The notes beneath the pieces were generated by a model, which saw nothing but the letters and a program-made list of their open reading frames with translations, was not told the DNA's origin and searched no databases. A program made the translations under genes and the position numbers. From Polaromonas sp. (GTDB lineage: Bacteria; Pseudomonadota; Gammaproteobacteria; Burkholderiales; Burkholderiaceae_C): 64,000 nt of DNA. Positions within the stretch are counted from its first letter, which is position 1. Each line of letters starts with the position of its first letter. Shown piece after piece: positions 54,535 to 63,760 of this stretch. The stretch covers positions 277,639 through 341,638 of the forward strand of contig JAAFIP010000003.1 in NCBI GenBank assembly GCA_013297865.1, given 5' to 3'.

Positions 54535-56322
54535 TCAGCAGGGAATCCGGATCTGGTACTGAAACCCACCCTGCTGCGTGGTGGTGTGTGTGGCTGTGGC
54601 GTTGAGTTCCTCCAGGCGATGCCGCATCGAGGTTGTGCCCATGCCGTAGCTCTGTGTGGGCTCGGCCAAGCCCACTCCATTGTCTGAAAACAGAATCTGC
54701 AATACGCCGCGATGATCGGGCGCTGCTGTGATGTGCAGTTGCACCGCTGTGGCCTTGGCGTGTTTGATGACGTTGGTGCACAGTTCAAAAATCAGACGCT
54801 GCAAGGCCTTGCCTGCTCTTTCATTGAGCTTGGGCTCAAGGCCTGCATAGTCTGCATGCCACTGCAGTGCGATATCGCAACGCTTGAGTCGGGACTCAAT
54901 CCGATGGCGGATATGACCAAGCAGTTCTTCAAAATTTCCATCAAACACCTGCGCGCCGTCCACCAGCATGCGCATCTGTTCAATGGCTGTTCTCACCTCC
55001 AGGGTCAATTCATCCGGGCGAAAACCACCTTTTTCTGCCATCACAAGCAAGGTGTTGAGCTGCAGTCCCATGCTGTCGTGCAGGTCCTGCATCAGGCGTG
55101 TCTGCTCCTGATGCTGCACGGCCTGCAAAATGAACTGCTCCTGTTTTTTAAACTGCGCAGACAGCTCCAGGGTGCGGGTTTCCAGTTCAACAGCCAGTTG
55201 CTTGCGATAGTTGCGCTCGGCGTGCATTTGCTTGTTGGAGCGATCCACCAGAACCCACCCCATGGCCACCAAAAATGTCAGCAGCGAGTAGCGCGCTAGA
55301 GCCATTGAGCCATAGCCATCGGTGGTGTAGAAGACCAGTATGTGGTCATGCACTGCAAGCGATATGGACAATGCCGCTGCAATCGCCAGGGTTTGTGCGG
55401 CAGCACTGCGCTGCTTGTACCAGGTGTGAATCACAAAAGTAAATACGCTGATGGAGTAGACCACCATGGACAGCAGCCATATCTGCCGCGCCACGGCGTT
55501 GTGGTTGAACGAATAGATCGGCACCAGAATCGCCGTGACCATGGCAAACGCAGCAGTCAGCCATGCGACATATTGGCTGCGGATACCCAGCGCGCTGGTA
55601 CAGAAAAGGCACATGCAGATCAGGTAACCGGCAAAGCAGGTGTCAACCAGCAAATGCCACCACGAGTAGTGAAACGGCACATGGGTGACTACAGCATAGC
55701 TCGTGCGCACGGCACACATCAGGCAAGCCACTGCAAATATGGTAAACGAATGGTCGCGTGTAGAGTACGCCAGCCCGGCTGAAATCAAACCAAAAACAAC
55801 TGCCACCAGCATGATGCTAAATGACCCCCAGGTTTGCAGCACCTCGCGCACGACAAATTTGGAGCGCACTTCATCTGCGGGCCCTACCCACAGGGCGGCC
55901 AGCCCTGCATAACGCGCCTTGTCTCCCTGCACCGTGATGGTCAGTTGGTTGCCTGCCAGACGCAGCGAGTCTTTGGGCAGAAAGAAGTAATGCGGCTTTT
56001 GGGCGTAATCGCTGCCCGGGTCATTGCGCAAGCCCAGTTGCGCTATCTCCTGCCCGTTCAGTGCAATGGAAAACCGATTGCCCACGCGCGGAAGATAGAT
56101 GCCCCAGGGTGCAGCTGGTATCTCTTGAAGATCAAAGCCCAGCTCGTACACCACGGTGCCCTGCATGCCGCTCTTGTTCCAAGAGTCCGGTAGCCTAACC
56201 GCACCACCCTGGGGCGCCATGATGACTGCCTGGTCCAGTCGCATCACTTGAGCAGTAGCTACCTGGCCAAAACCGACCAGGCTGCACAAAACGCACCAAA
56301 TAAATACAATGGCTCGCAACAT
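54535..56322 (-). CDS. Seven-helix sensor histidine kinase (NarL-type partner class)
   Basis: The 595-residue product has a signal peptide (to about 25), a periplasmic domain of about 170 residues (including SWNKSGMQGTVVYELGFDL), seven membrane helices (about 205-410 less the last part), and a HisKA_3 domain with His415 in LMQDLHDSMGLQLNTLL. The ATPase part has ELCTNVIKHAKA and FSDNGVGL. This is the 7TMR-DISM plan. The long upstream open frame overlaps the divergent regulator and is not used. It diverges from its likely partner regulator by 85 bases. Confidence 0.87.
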   Translation of the reverse strand: MLRAIVFIWCVLCSLVGFGQVATAQVMRLDQAVIMAPQGGAVRLPDSWNKSGMQGTVVYELGFDLQEIPAAPWGIYLPRVGNRFSIALNGQEIAQLGLRNDPGSDYAQKPHYFFLPKDSLRLAGNQLTITVQGDKARYAGLAALWVGPADEVRSKFVVREVLQTWGSFSIMLVAVVFGLISAGLAYSTRDHSFTIFAVACLMCAVRTSYAVVTHVPFHYSWWHLLVDTCFAGYLICMCLFCTSALGIRSQYVAWLTAAFAMVTAILVPIYSFNHNAVARQIWLLSMVVYSISVFTFVIHTWYKQRSAAAQTLAIAAALSISLAVHDHILVFYTTDGYGSMALARYSLLTFLVAMGWVLVDRSNKQMHAERNYRKQLAVELETRTLELSAQFKKQEQFILQAVQHQEQTRLMQDLHDSMGLQLNTLLVMAEKGGFRPDELTLEVRTAIEQMRMLVDGAQVFDGNFEELLGHIRHRIESRLKRCDIALQWHADYAGLEPKLNERAGKALQRLIFELCTNVIKHAKATAVQLHITAAPDHRGVLQILFSDNGVGLAEPTQSYGMGTTSMRHRLEELNATATHTTTQQGGFQYQIRIPC

Positions 56323-56407
56323 AAGGTTAATTTTGTGACAAATAGAGAAAATTGAATACCCTTTTTTGGGTACGACAGCCCACCAGTACACGCATACCAT
56401 CCAATAC

Positions 56408-57121
56408 ATGCCAGAAAACTCACCCGCCACCGTTCGGCCTATCAGCGTAGTCGTCGTAGAGGATGACAGTGCTGCCATGGCGCGCTTCCAAAGTGCCATT
56501 GCAGCCACCGTCGATTTGAAATTGGCTGCCAGCTTCTGTAACGGCACTTCAGCATTGGCGTGGCTAGAAAACAACACTCCGGATGTGCTGTTATGCGATT
56601 TGGGTCTGCCTGACTTCTCTGGCCTGGCTGTCATTGGCTACTGTGCCCAAAAACATCCTGAGGCCAACATCATGGTCATCACGATGTATGAGGACGAAGA
56701 CCATGTAGTCAAAAGCCTGGAGGCAGGTGCCAGTGGCTACCTGCTTAAGGACAGTCTCAACAACGAGATCGCAGCGCAGATACGCGAGCTGCATGCGGGC
56801 GGTTCACCCATGACGCCGGTCATTGCCAGGCTGGTCTTGAAGCGCTTTCGCATTGCGCCAGCCAGCGTGAACCATTCCAAAGCAGAGCCCGGTTTCACTG
56901 CGCTCACTGAGCGCGAAATCGACATCCTGGCACGCATTTCCCAAGGCTTTAGCTATTCCGAGATAGCCAATATCGAAAAAATATCCACACACACTGTGGC
57001 CACCCATATCAAGCGCATTTACGGAAAGCTGTCTGTGCATTCCAAAAACGAGGCGGTGTACGAAGCCATGCAGCTGGGTCTGCTGGACGGCAGAATGCAG
57101 CGGTCTGCAAAAAATATGTGA
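56408..57121 (+). CDS. LuxR/NarL-type response regulator
   Basis: The 237-residue product has a receiver domain (ISVVVVEDDSAAMARF, phospho-acceptor Asp64 in LLCDLGLPDFSG, then LKDSL) and a LuxR helix-turn-helix (FTALTEREIDILARISQGFS, then ISTHTVATHIKRIYGKL). HisKA_3 kinases usually act on this regulator class, so pairing with the divergent seven-helix kinase is likely. The flavoprotein gene follows 29 bases downstream and is probably co-transcribed and possibly controlled by it. Confidence 0.88.
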   Translation: MPENSPATVRPISVVVVEDDSAAMARFQSAIAATVDLKLAASFCNGTSALAWLENNTPDVLLCDLGLPDFSGLAVIGYCAQKHPEANIMVITMYEDEDHVVKSLEAGASGYLLKDSLNNEIAAQIRELHAGGSPMTPVIARLVLKRFRIAPASVNHSKAEPGFTALTEREIDILARISQGFSYSEIANIEKISTHTVATHIKRIYGKLSVHSKNEAVYEAMQLGLLDGRMQRSAKNM

Positions 57122-57150
57122 CTCCACATCCAACATAACAGGAGACAGTG

Positions 57151-58527
57151 ATGGGTTTTATGATGGAAGACTTGATTGGCCTGAACAGCACAGACATTGC
57201 TGACATGCCCATTGTTCTGGGCGAATCGACAGCGGGCAATCTGCTGCAGCGCGCGACCGCAGCAAACCGGCAGCTGTCTGTCATGGGCATGCACCACAGC
57301 CAGGGTGGGCATGCGATGCTTTCCGGGGCGTCGTTGCTGATTACTGAAACCATGAATAAGGTGGAAGTCTTTCAACAATCCAAAACAGTGAAATGCGGGG
57401 CGGGAGCCACCTGGACCGAGATACACAGCGCCGCCAACAAACACCAGCTTGCGCCCTGCGTGCAGCAGTCTTCAGCCCACTTCACAGTGGGGGGCTCCAT
57501 CAGCGTGAACTGCCACGGACGGGACCCACGGTTTGGGCCGATTGCCGAGACAGTGGTCAACATGAAGGTGCTGGCTGGCGACGGCCAGGTGTATTTCACT
57601 GACAGGCTCAACCATCCCGAACTGTTCAAGGCAGTGATAGGAGGCTATGGGGCCTGCGGCATGATTCTGGAAGCCACCCTGAAGCTGACGGACAACAAGA
57701 TGCTGTCACCCAACTCGCATGTGTACCGCAATCTGGCGGATTATCAGCAGGAGCTGCAGGCCCTGGCTGCGCGCAATGATGTGCATATCCACTACGGCTG
57801 GTTGCGCTGCACCAATGCCAACTTCTTTGACCATGTGCTGTCGGTCAATGCCATTGAAGATCAAGGGGGCTACCCGCTGACAGACACCCAACTGAATGAT
57901 GAAAGCTGGGGCGTGGGAGAGATATTGCGGGCAGGCTGGGACCTGTCGCGTACAGACCCCTATTTCAAGGACCTGGTGTGGCGCGAGCTGGAGGCCACCC
58001 AAGGCTCTGGCAGCAACCAATCCCGTCTGAACTGGCTGCGCTCATCAGTAAGCTTTACTGCCAGCCGAGGTGATGACCACCATGTAGACATATTGCAGGA
58101 ATACTTTGTGCCCTTGGATCAACTGGCAACGTTGATTGGCACACTGAAAACCCTGTTTACCAATAACCAGGTCAATGTCATGAGCTCCACAATCCGGCTC
58201 GTGCGCCCGGACACCATGAGCAATCTGTCGTACAGCCCTGACAGCACCAAACTGTACGCCAGCATTGCGGTGGATGTGCATGTTGGTGTGATTACCCACG
58301 GGACATTACGTACGCTGGACGCTGCCGCCGAAAACTGGATACTACAGTCTATCCAAGCGGCCATAGCGCTTGGCGGAAGCTATTACCTGCCTTACTACAA
58401 GGTGGCTGACAGGGCGCTGTTCCAGCGGGCTTACCCGGCAGCAGGCATTGCCGCACAGCGCGACGCCATTGGCTCTTACAACGGAGGCAAACGGTTCTGG
58501 AACCGTTTCCTCGATGCCTACTTCTGA
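57151..58527 (+). CDS. PCMH-type FAD-binding oxidoreductase
   Basis: The 458-residue product has an FAD_binding_4 domain: VMGMHHSQGGHAM, TVKCGAGATWTEIHSAANKH, TVGGSISVNCHGRDPRFG and the YGACGMILEATLKL close of the domain (about residues 20-190). The rest is a C-terminal substrate domain that resembles the aldonolactone oxidase/cytokinin-dehydrogenase type but is not diagnostic. The ATG at 57151 follows GGAGA by five bases. No signal peptide, so a cytoplasmic enzyme. It shares a transcript with the LuxR regulator and ends one base before the convergent hydrolase. Confidence 0.82.
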   Translation: MGFMMEDLIGLNSTDIADMPIVLGESTAGNLLQRATAANRQLSVMGMHHSQGGHAMLSGASLLITETMNKVEVFQQSKTVKCGAGATWTEIHSAANKHQLAPCVQQSSAHFTVGGSISVNCHGRDPRFGPIAETVVNMKVLAGDGQVYFTDRLNHPELFKAVIGGYGACGMILEATLKLTDNKMLSPNSHVYRNLADYQQELQALAARNDVHIHYGWLRCTNANFFDHVLSVNAIEDQGGYPLTDTQLNDESWGVGEILRAGWDLSRTDPYFKDLVWRELEATQGSGSNQSRLNWLRSSVSFTASRGDDHHVDILQEYFVPLDQLATLIGTLKTLFTNNQVNVMSSTIRLVRPDTMSNLSYSPDSTKLYASIAVDVHVGVITHGTLRTLDAAAENWILQSIQAAIALGGSYYLPYYKVADRALFQRAYPAAGIAAQRDAIGSYNGGKRFWNRFLDAYF

Positions 58528-59622
58528 TCAAGCGTAAGACTTGTTTCCGGGGGAGAATTCCCGATGCATGTTGGCGCTCTTCCACAGCATTGGTGGGGTC
58601 AATAAAAAGAACGGCTTGTCTGCAGCAATGTCCAGCTCAGGATCGTCAATCAGGCTCTTCACCAAGTCGCCCACCTTGGGATTACGCGCCTGGAAAAACT
58701 CCTGCACCCAACCCCAGGTCTGATGGTCAACCGGCAACTGCGCAGGTGTCATGGCTGATTGGTATGCATTGAAAACAAATTCGGAGCAGTACATGCGGTC
58801 TTTGTCGCCAAATACGGGGTTGTCAAAGAACCCATAGGGACGCCCAATCATGGCTTTGGCCGCGTTGCTGATCAGCAGCCTGGCGTTGTTCACAGTCGCT
58901 GCCGTCGTGCCCAGATGCTTCGGCTTGGCATGCCATACTTTTTCACCCTGACTACAGCGGTAGTTCACCCATCCCCGCTGCACCGCCTGGTCGGCAGTGT
59001 CTGCGGTATGGTCTACATGGTAGCGATGGATAGAGACGCGGTAGTGCGCAAAATCCGTGACGTTGCACTCAATCACATAAGGCACCCCCAGCGATTTATT
59101 CACGAGTACACCATCCGACTCACGGATGACCATTGCAACATGGCCGACAAAAAAGCCTTCTTTGGCGTCTTTGCTCGTCAGCGCATGGGTGAAGAAGCGC
59201 GCCATCGGATGCGCAATGAACGTATTGATCGGCATCGTCAGCCATTTGTCCACCAAAGCTGGGAACTCTGCCTTGATGATCTTGAGCAGCTTGTAGAGAT
59301 TTTTAGGGTCTGACAGATCCACCAGCCCAGCGCCCGATTGCTCCAACTTGCCCTGATGAACAGACAACGTGGTGTCCACCGTCAATCCGGTTTTAACATC
59401 AGACTTCAACATCCGAGTGCGCTCAGCCCCCAATATGTTGCCCACAGTGGCAGCGCCCTGCCCGGCAGCGACCACCAGCTTCACCATGCCGCTGTGACCC
59501 AAACCTTCGGTCAAGCCCTCAGCTTCGCTGGGAAACAGTAAATCACCCGTTTCCAGGTTACCAGCATCCGGGCAGTTCACACCCGGACGGGGAATGTCTT
59601 TAGGCGCAGCAATAGCAGGCAT
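58528..59622 (-). CDS. Permuted papain-like (YiiX/NlpC-P60 type) hydrolase
   Basis: The 364-residue product has the layout of permuted NlpC/P60 amidases: GDLLF (26-30), HVAMVI with His161, YVIEC with Glu185, and a late YCSEFVFNAY with Cys279 as probable nucleophile. YiiX/YebB-type members are predicted amidases or peptidases of cell-wall or lipid-linked substrates. There is no signal peptide, and about 130 residues are inserted between the GDLLF and His motifs, which is unusual. It abuts the convergent flavoprotein gene. Substrate unknown. Confidence 0.75.
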   Translation of the reverse strand: MPAIAAPKDIPRPGVNCPDAGNLETGDLLFPSEAEGLTEGLGHSGMVKLVVAAGQGAATVGNILGAERTRMLKSDVKTGLTVDTTLSVHQGKLEQSGAGLVDLSDPKNLYKLLKIIKAEFPALVDKWLTMPINTFIAHPMARFFTHALTSKDAKEGFFVGHVAMVIRESDGVLVNKSLGVPYVIECNVTDFAHYRVSIHRYHVDHTADTADQAVQRGWVNYRCSQGEKVWHAKPKHLGTTAATVNNARLLISNAAKAMIGRPYGFFDNPVFGDKDRMYCSEFVFNAYQSAMTPAQLPVDHQTWGWVQEFFQARNPKVGDLVKSLIDDPELDIAADKPFFLLTPPMLWKSANMHREFSPGNKSYA

Positions 59623-59668
59623 AGGGATATCCAGGCAAATGAGATACTTTGCATTCTATCGAGCCGCA

Positions 59669-59749
59669 TCAGTCGGCACATCCCTTTTTCATGGTACGTC
59701 CGCTGCCGCAAAGCCCAGTCAGGCAAAGACTCCTAGGATCCATAGCCAT
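59669..59749 (-). CDS. Possible 26-residue peptide ending in a SEC-C-like motif
   Basis: A short frame ends CLTGLCGSGRTMKKGCAD, which resembles the zinc-binding SEC-C motif (CxCGSGxxxKxC) found at the C-terminus of SecA and other proteins. It begins at an ATG after the dispersed element and has no clear ribosome-binding site. It may be the remnant of a lost gene or chance. Low confidence. Confidence 0.2.
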   Translation of the reverse strand: MAMDPRSLCLTGLCGSGRTMKKGCAD

Positions 59750-59803
59750 ACGCACAATCAGTAGTGTAAAACAGCAAGATTTCAATAAAATAATAGCTGC
59801 AAG

Positions 59804-59844
59804 CCAATAGAATATCGTGGGAGCAGCTACATAAACCATAGCAA
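59804..59844 (+). repeat. Dispersed 41-bp element, copy 13
   Basis: CCAATAGAATATCGTGGGAG is followed by CAGCTAC-ATAAACC-ATAGCAA (one core change). It lies between the hydrolase start and the end of the binding-protein gene. Confidence 0.9.
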
Positions 59845-59910
59845 ATGAAATTCCCCACAAGGCACTGATTGACACCGAGCTTGCGGGTTTATTGAAAATG
59901 GCCTATGGCA

Positions 59911-60804
59911 TCAAGGCTTCTTGTTGTAATCTTCCATAGGCTTGTCATTAGGGGTTTGCCATGCAGCTTTCGTGGAATCGGATGCGGGCAAATTCAGACG
60001 GGTGTTTTTGGGTGGAATGGGCTGCACAAACCATTTGTCATAGAGCTTGGACATTTCGCCGGATTTCACCAAGCCTGCAATCACTTCATTGCCCAGCGCT
60101 TTGAGAACGACATCGTCTTTACGGATCATGATTGCAATCGGCTCTGTATTGAGCACTTCACCGACGATTTTGAAATCAGCTGGGTTTTTAGACAAAGCAA
60201 TGTTACCTGCCAGCACCGAGCTGTCGTACACGAAAGCTTGGGCGCGATCTGATTCAAGGAGCAAAAAGCTGTCCGAGTTGTCTTTACCAAAGACTTCCTT
60301 GAAGTCGATACCTAGCGCTTTTTCGTTGCGGCGCAAGGTTTGCACCGTGGTGGAGCCTGCTGTCGCGACAACGACTTTGCCGTTCAGCTGACCAATCGAC
60401 GTGAGCCCGGAATTGGCTTTGACAGCCATGCGAATTTCTTCCACATAGGTGGTGTTCAGGAAGCTCACATCCTTTTGGCGTGTTGCGTTATTGGTGGTGT
60501 TGCCGCATTCGATGTCAATCGTGCCGTTTTGTAGCAAGGTGATGCGCGTGGGCGCTGTGACTTGCAGCAGTTTCACTTCAATCTTCTTGCTGAGCTTCTT
60601 TTCGATTTCAGCAACGATTTTTTGGCAGATTTCTACATGCATACCGGCGTAGCGGCCATCGCCCATGGAATATGACAATGCGCCCGAGGATTCACGCACG
60701 CCCAGCGTGATGCTGCCAGAAGCGTTAACTTTATCCAGGGTGCTTTGCGCGAAAGCGCTGCCCAGGCAGGCAAACAGAGCAAGAGAGAGGAGGTTTTTTT
60801 TCAT
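59911..60804 (-). CDS. Amino-acid ABC transporter substrate-binding protein (GltI type)
   Basis: The 297-residue product has a signal peptide (MKKNLLSLALFACLGSAFAQ) and an SBP_bac_3 domain: GSITLGVRESSGALSYSMGD, VTAPTRITLLQNGTIDIECG and SDSFLLLESDRAQAFVYDSS. It resembles glutamate/aspartate-binding GltI. No permease or ATPase gene is nearby, so it may feed a transporter encoded elsewhere or act as a lone sensor protein. The ATG at 60804 starts the signal peptide. Confidence 0.87.
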   Translation of the reverse strand: MKKNLLSLALFACLGSAFAQSTLDKVNASGSITLGVRESSGALSYSMGDGRYAGMHVEICQKIVAEIEKKLSKKIEVKLLQVTAPTRITLLQNGTIDIECGNTTNNATRQKDVSFLNTTYVEEIRMAVKANSGLTSIGQLNGKVVVATAGSTTVQTLRRNEKALGIDFKEVFGKDNSDSFLLLESDRAQAFVYDSSVLAGNIALSKNPADFKIVGEVLNTEPIAIMIRKDDVVLKALGNEVIAGLVKSGEMSKLYDKWFVQPIPPKNTRLNLPASDSTKAAWQTPNDKPMEDYNKKP

Positions 60805-60843
60805 GATGATGATTGTGTGGAAGGTGAAGAAGCTCAATCGCTT

Positions 60844-61269
60844 TCAAACGGCAAAGACTTGCCCCATGTCTGCAAATGATTTGAATTCCAAGGCGTTGCC
60901 GCAGGGATCGAGGAAAAACATGGTGGCTTGTTCGCCCACCTGGCCTTGGAATCTGATTTGCGGCTCAATGATGAATTGCGTGCCCGCTTCGCGCAGCCTG
61001 GCTGCGAGCTGATGCCAATCGCTCATCGGCAAAATTGCGCCAAAGTGCCGTACGGGCACGTCTTCATGATCTACTTGGCTGGTGCTCACAGACGTGCATT
61101 CATCGGGCGAGAGATGGGCGACGATCTGGTGGCCAAAAAAATTGAAATCCACCCAGTTGGGCGAGCTTCGGCCTTCGGGGCAGCCTAAGAGTTGGCCATA
61201 AAACTGGCGCGCTTGGCCCAGATCACTCACAGGAAAAGCCAGATGGAAAAGAGGGATGGCTGAGTTCAT
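60844..61269 (-). CDS. VOC family (glyoxalase-like) protein
   Basis: The 141-residue product has one vicinal oxygen chelate domain: [50 protein letters not shown] and [15 protein letters not shown] with metal-ligand His and Glu residues. Members include glyoxalases, extradiol dioxygenases and resistance proteins; the substrate is unknown. It lies in a leftward run with the GhrA-type gene (24-base gap) and the binding protein (39-base gap). Confidence 0.85.
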   Translation of the reverse strand: MNSAIPLFHLAFPVSDLGQARQFYGQLLGCPEGRSSPNWVDFNFFGHQIVAHLSPDECTSVSTSQVDHEDVPVRHFGAILPMSDWHQLAARLREAGTQFIIEPQIRFQGQVGEQATMFFLDPCGNALEFKSFADMGQVFAV

Positions 61270-61293
61270 AGAAGTGCTTTCATGGAAAAATGA

Positions 61294-62241
61294 TCAATAC
61301 CCCCGATCGCGCTGCACCAAGCCGCTGATGGCTTGGTCGCTGTGCAAGGCCTGGATTTTTTGGCTGATCTGCGCGATGGAGGGCTCTAGCAGCGTAAGCG
61401 CGGCGATGTGCGGCGTGAGGGTGATGCGAGGATGCGTGAGGAAGGGGTGATCGCCAGGGGGCGGTTCGCTGCGCAGCACATCCAGGCATGCGCCTGCCAG
61501 GTGGCCGCTGTCCAACAGTTTGAGGAGATCTGCTTCGACCAAATGCGCGCCGCGAGCCACGTTGATCAAATAAGCCTGGGGCCGCAGCAAGCTCAAATGC
61601 TGCTCATTCAAGATGTCCTGAGTGTGCGCGGTAAGCGGCAACGCGCACACCAACACTCTGCAGCTAGACAAAAATTCTGTCAGCTCGTTGCCGTTGTAAC
61701 ATGTGATGCCGTCTAAAGTTTGGGTCCTTCTGGTCCAGCCAGAGACGGAAAACCCGAGGTCTCTGACGCGCTGCGCAATTTTGCGGCCCAACTGGCCCAA
61801 GCCAAGCACGCCGACCGGATAGTCGCTTGGGTTTTGTGCAGAGTGCTGTTGCCATTTGCCTGCACGTGTGTCTTGTTCGTATTGGTCAAAGCGGCGTACA
61901 TGACGCAGCAAGGCATGCGTGACGTACTCAGCCATTTGTGCGCCCATGCCACCATCTTCTATCCGCACCAGAGCCAAGCTCTCGGGGAGCTGCAATTTCA
62001 GCAAAGAATCTACGCCTGCGCCTAAGGCAAATACTGCTTTTAGCCGAGGCTGTGAGTCAAAAAACGCCTGCGTCGGCGCCCAAGTGACGGCGTAATCCGC
62101 TGGGGTACTGTCGTTTGTCCCCATTTTTGACCATATGCCGATCTGCGCTTCGGGCAAGGCCTTGGCCAAAGCATCCGCCCAAGGCTTGGCATCAATGGTG
62201 GGGCAGCAGAAGATAATTTGGGGCGATGTACTGGCAGGCAT
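61294..62241 (-). CDS. Glyoxylate/hydroxypyruvate reductase A-like 2-hydroxyacid dehydrogenase
   Basis: The 315-residue product is a D-isomer-specific 2-hydroxyacid dehydrogenase: VGVLGLGQLGRKIAQ (NAD(P) loop), LINVARGAHLVEADLL (catalytic Arg region), and LTPHIAALT (catalytic His). It resembles E. coli GhrA, reducing glyoxylate or hydroxypyruvate. It diverges by 75 bases from a LysR regulator that probably controls it. Confidence 0.88.
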   Translation of the reverse strand: MPASTSPQIIFCCPTIDAKPWADALAKALPEAQIGIWSKMGTNDSTPADYAVTWAPTQAFFDSQPRLKAVFALGAGVDSLLKLQLPESLALVRIEDGGMGAQMAEYVTHALLRHVRRFDQYEQDTRAGKWQQHSAQNPSDYPVGVLGLGQLGRKIAQRVRDLGFSVSGWTRRTQTLDGITCYNGNELTEFLSSCRVLVCALPLTAHTQDILNEQHLSLLRPQAYLINVARGAHLVEADLLKLLDSGHLAGACLDVLRSEPPPGDHPFLTHPRITLTPHIAALTLLEPSIAQISQKIQALHSDQAISGLVQRDRGY

Positions 62242-62316
62242 GCCGACATATTAAGTAGCAAAAAAGATTTATTTAGTAGTTTTCATCAAGCTTTATATCA
62301 GTAAAATTGATGAATC

Positions 62317-63171
62317 ATGATGGATTTGCTACACACCCTGCAAGCCGTTGCGCGCTACGGCACATTTGCTCTGGCGGGGGATCGGCTGGGCATCACCCAG
62401 TCCGCTGTCAGCATGCAACTGAAAAAGCTGGAGGAGCAGCTGGGCTATGCCGTGCTGGACCGCAGCGGGAGAAAAGCATTGATCAACGATGCTGGCCGCA
62501 AGGTGCTGGCTCATGCGCAGCAAATCGAAGCCTTGCTCTCGCAGCTGCGCCAAGGCATTTCAGAGGCTGACGTCACAGGCCTGCTGCGTATTGGCTCAGT
62601 AAGTACGACGTTGCTGTTTGATATTCCTGCTGCGCTGGCGAAATTACGCGCACAGCTGCCCAAGCTGGAATTGCATCTCACGCCTGGCACCTCGCTGGAG
62701 CTGATGCAGGCGGTGGAAGAAGAGCGCCTGGATGCCGCATTGATCGTGAAGCCGCAGCATCCCATCGAGGGAGATGTGTCTTGGCAAACACTCAGGCAAG
62801 AGCCTTTTGTGCTGATCGCACCAGCCCATGCAAGCCTGCGCAGTGCCGCTGACCTGCTGGCCTCCAGCCCCTTCATTCGCTATGACCGCAGCTCGCACGG
62901 CGGCGGCTTGGTGGATCGGTATTTGAAGCGTCAACGGATCAAGGTGAGCGATCGTGTGGAGGTGGATTCCATCGAGGCGATTGCATTGATGGTGTCTGGT
63001 GGGCAAGGCGTGGCGATTATTCCGGATGCGCCATGCCTAAGCAAACTCAAGCTGGATGTGGCCTACATCAGCTTGGGCGAAGAAAGCCTGTATCGCAGCA
63101 TTGGCATGGTGGCCCGCGCCGATGGCCCACGCGTGCATTTGGTACGGCAGTTTTGGCAGGCTTTGCAATAA
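62317..63171 (+). CDS. LysR family transcriptional regulator
   Basis: The 284-residue product has an N-terminal LysR helix-turn-helix (LQAVARYGTFALAGDRLGIT, then QSAVSMQLKKLEEQLG) and a C-terminal effector domain (about residues 90-280). It probably regulates the divergent GhrA-type gene and its partners in response to a small acid; that is inferred from position. The start is ATG 62317 or the next ATG at 62320. Confidence 0.9.
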   Translation: MMDLLHTLQAVARYGTFALAGDRLGITQSAVSMQLKKLEEQLGYAVLDRSGRKALINDAGRKVLAHAQQIEALLSQLRQGISEADVTGLLRIGSVSTTLLFDIPAALAKLRAQLPKLELHLTPGTSLELMQAVEEERLDAALIVKPQHPIEGDVSWQTLRQEPFVLIAPAHASLRSAADLLASSPFIRYDRSSHGGGLVDRYLKRQRIKVSDRVEVDSIEAIALMVSGGQGVAIIPDAPCLSKLKLDVAYISLGEESLYRSIGMVARADGPRVHLVRQFWQALQ

Positions 63172-63269
63172 CTTTAAAGCCGCGTGCGGCTCGGGTAGCC
63201 TAAGTCATTAGCGTACCGAAAGCACCCATTGCGATGTTTAACATTTTTTAAAGAAAAAACGGCTGCAAG

Positions 63270-63309
63270 CCAATAGAATATCGCGGGAGCAGCTACATAA
63301 ACAATAGCA
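63270..63309 (+). repeat. Dispersed 41-bp element, copy 14
   Basis: CCAATAGAATATCGCGGGAG is followed by CAGCTAC-ATAAACA-ATAGCAT. It lies between the LysR gene and the small membrane protein gene, and shares the ACATAAAC loop with copy 13. Confidence 0.92.
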
Positions 63310-63346
63310 TACGGAATCTCCTACAATGCCCAGACAACCCTGAGGC

Positions 63347-63760
63347 ATGCCCATGAACCCACTGCATTTGTTCAGCCAACTCCCCAAGCCCTTCCTGGTC
63401 CTGACCGCCGCATACTTTCTCACCAGCCTGGGCCATTTTGCGCATAACGCAGAGCTCCTCTGCGAATACCCCAACCTCCCCGCCTGGCTCACCCGCGCCA
63501 AAGTCTACGCCGCCTGGCTAGCCATCACCAGCGTAGGCCTGGCCGGCTTTATCCTCATCAAAAACAAACTCGTCACCGCAGGCCTGCTGCTAGTAGCCAC
63601 CTACGCCACCCTAGGCTTCGACGGCCTGGGCCACTACGCTGTCGCGCCGATGGCGCACCACACTCTGGGAGCGAATATCACGATCTTGTCTGAAGTGGCT
63701 GCGGCAGCAGCACTCTTATCGACCACAGCCTACCAGTTGCTTAAGCAGCTGAGGACTTGA
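63347..63760 (+). CDS. Small membrane protein, unknown function
   Basis: The 137-residue product has three or four membrane helices (about 15-35, 52-72, 77-95, 108-128) and a conserved-looking short loop FAHNAELLCEYPNLPAWLTR. I do not recognise a family. The start is ATG 63347 or 63353. It is read away from the LysR gene with a repeat copy between them. Confidence 0.7.
   Translation: MPMNPLHLFSQLPKPFLVLTAAYFLTSLGHFAHNAELLCEYPNLPAWLTRAKVYAAWLAITSVGLAGFILIKNKLVTAGLLLVATYATLGFDGLGHYAVAPMAHHTLGANITILSEVAAAAALLSTTAYQLLKQLRT

Noticed and set aside
56323..56634. 104-codon N-terminal extension of the seven-helix kinase.
   Set aside because: It overlaps the divergent regulator gene on the other strand, and the signal peptide starts at 56322.
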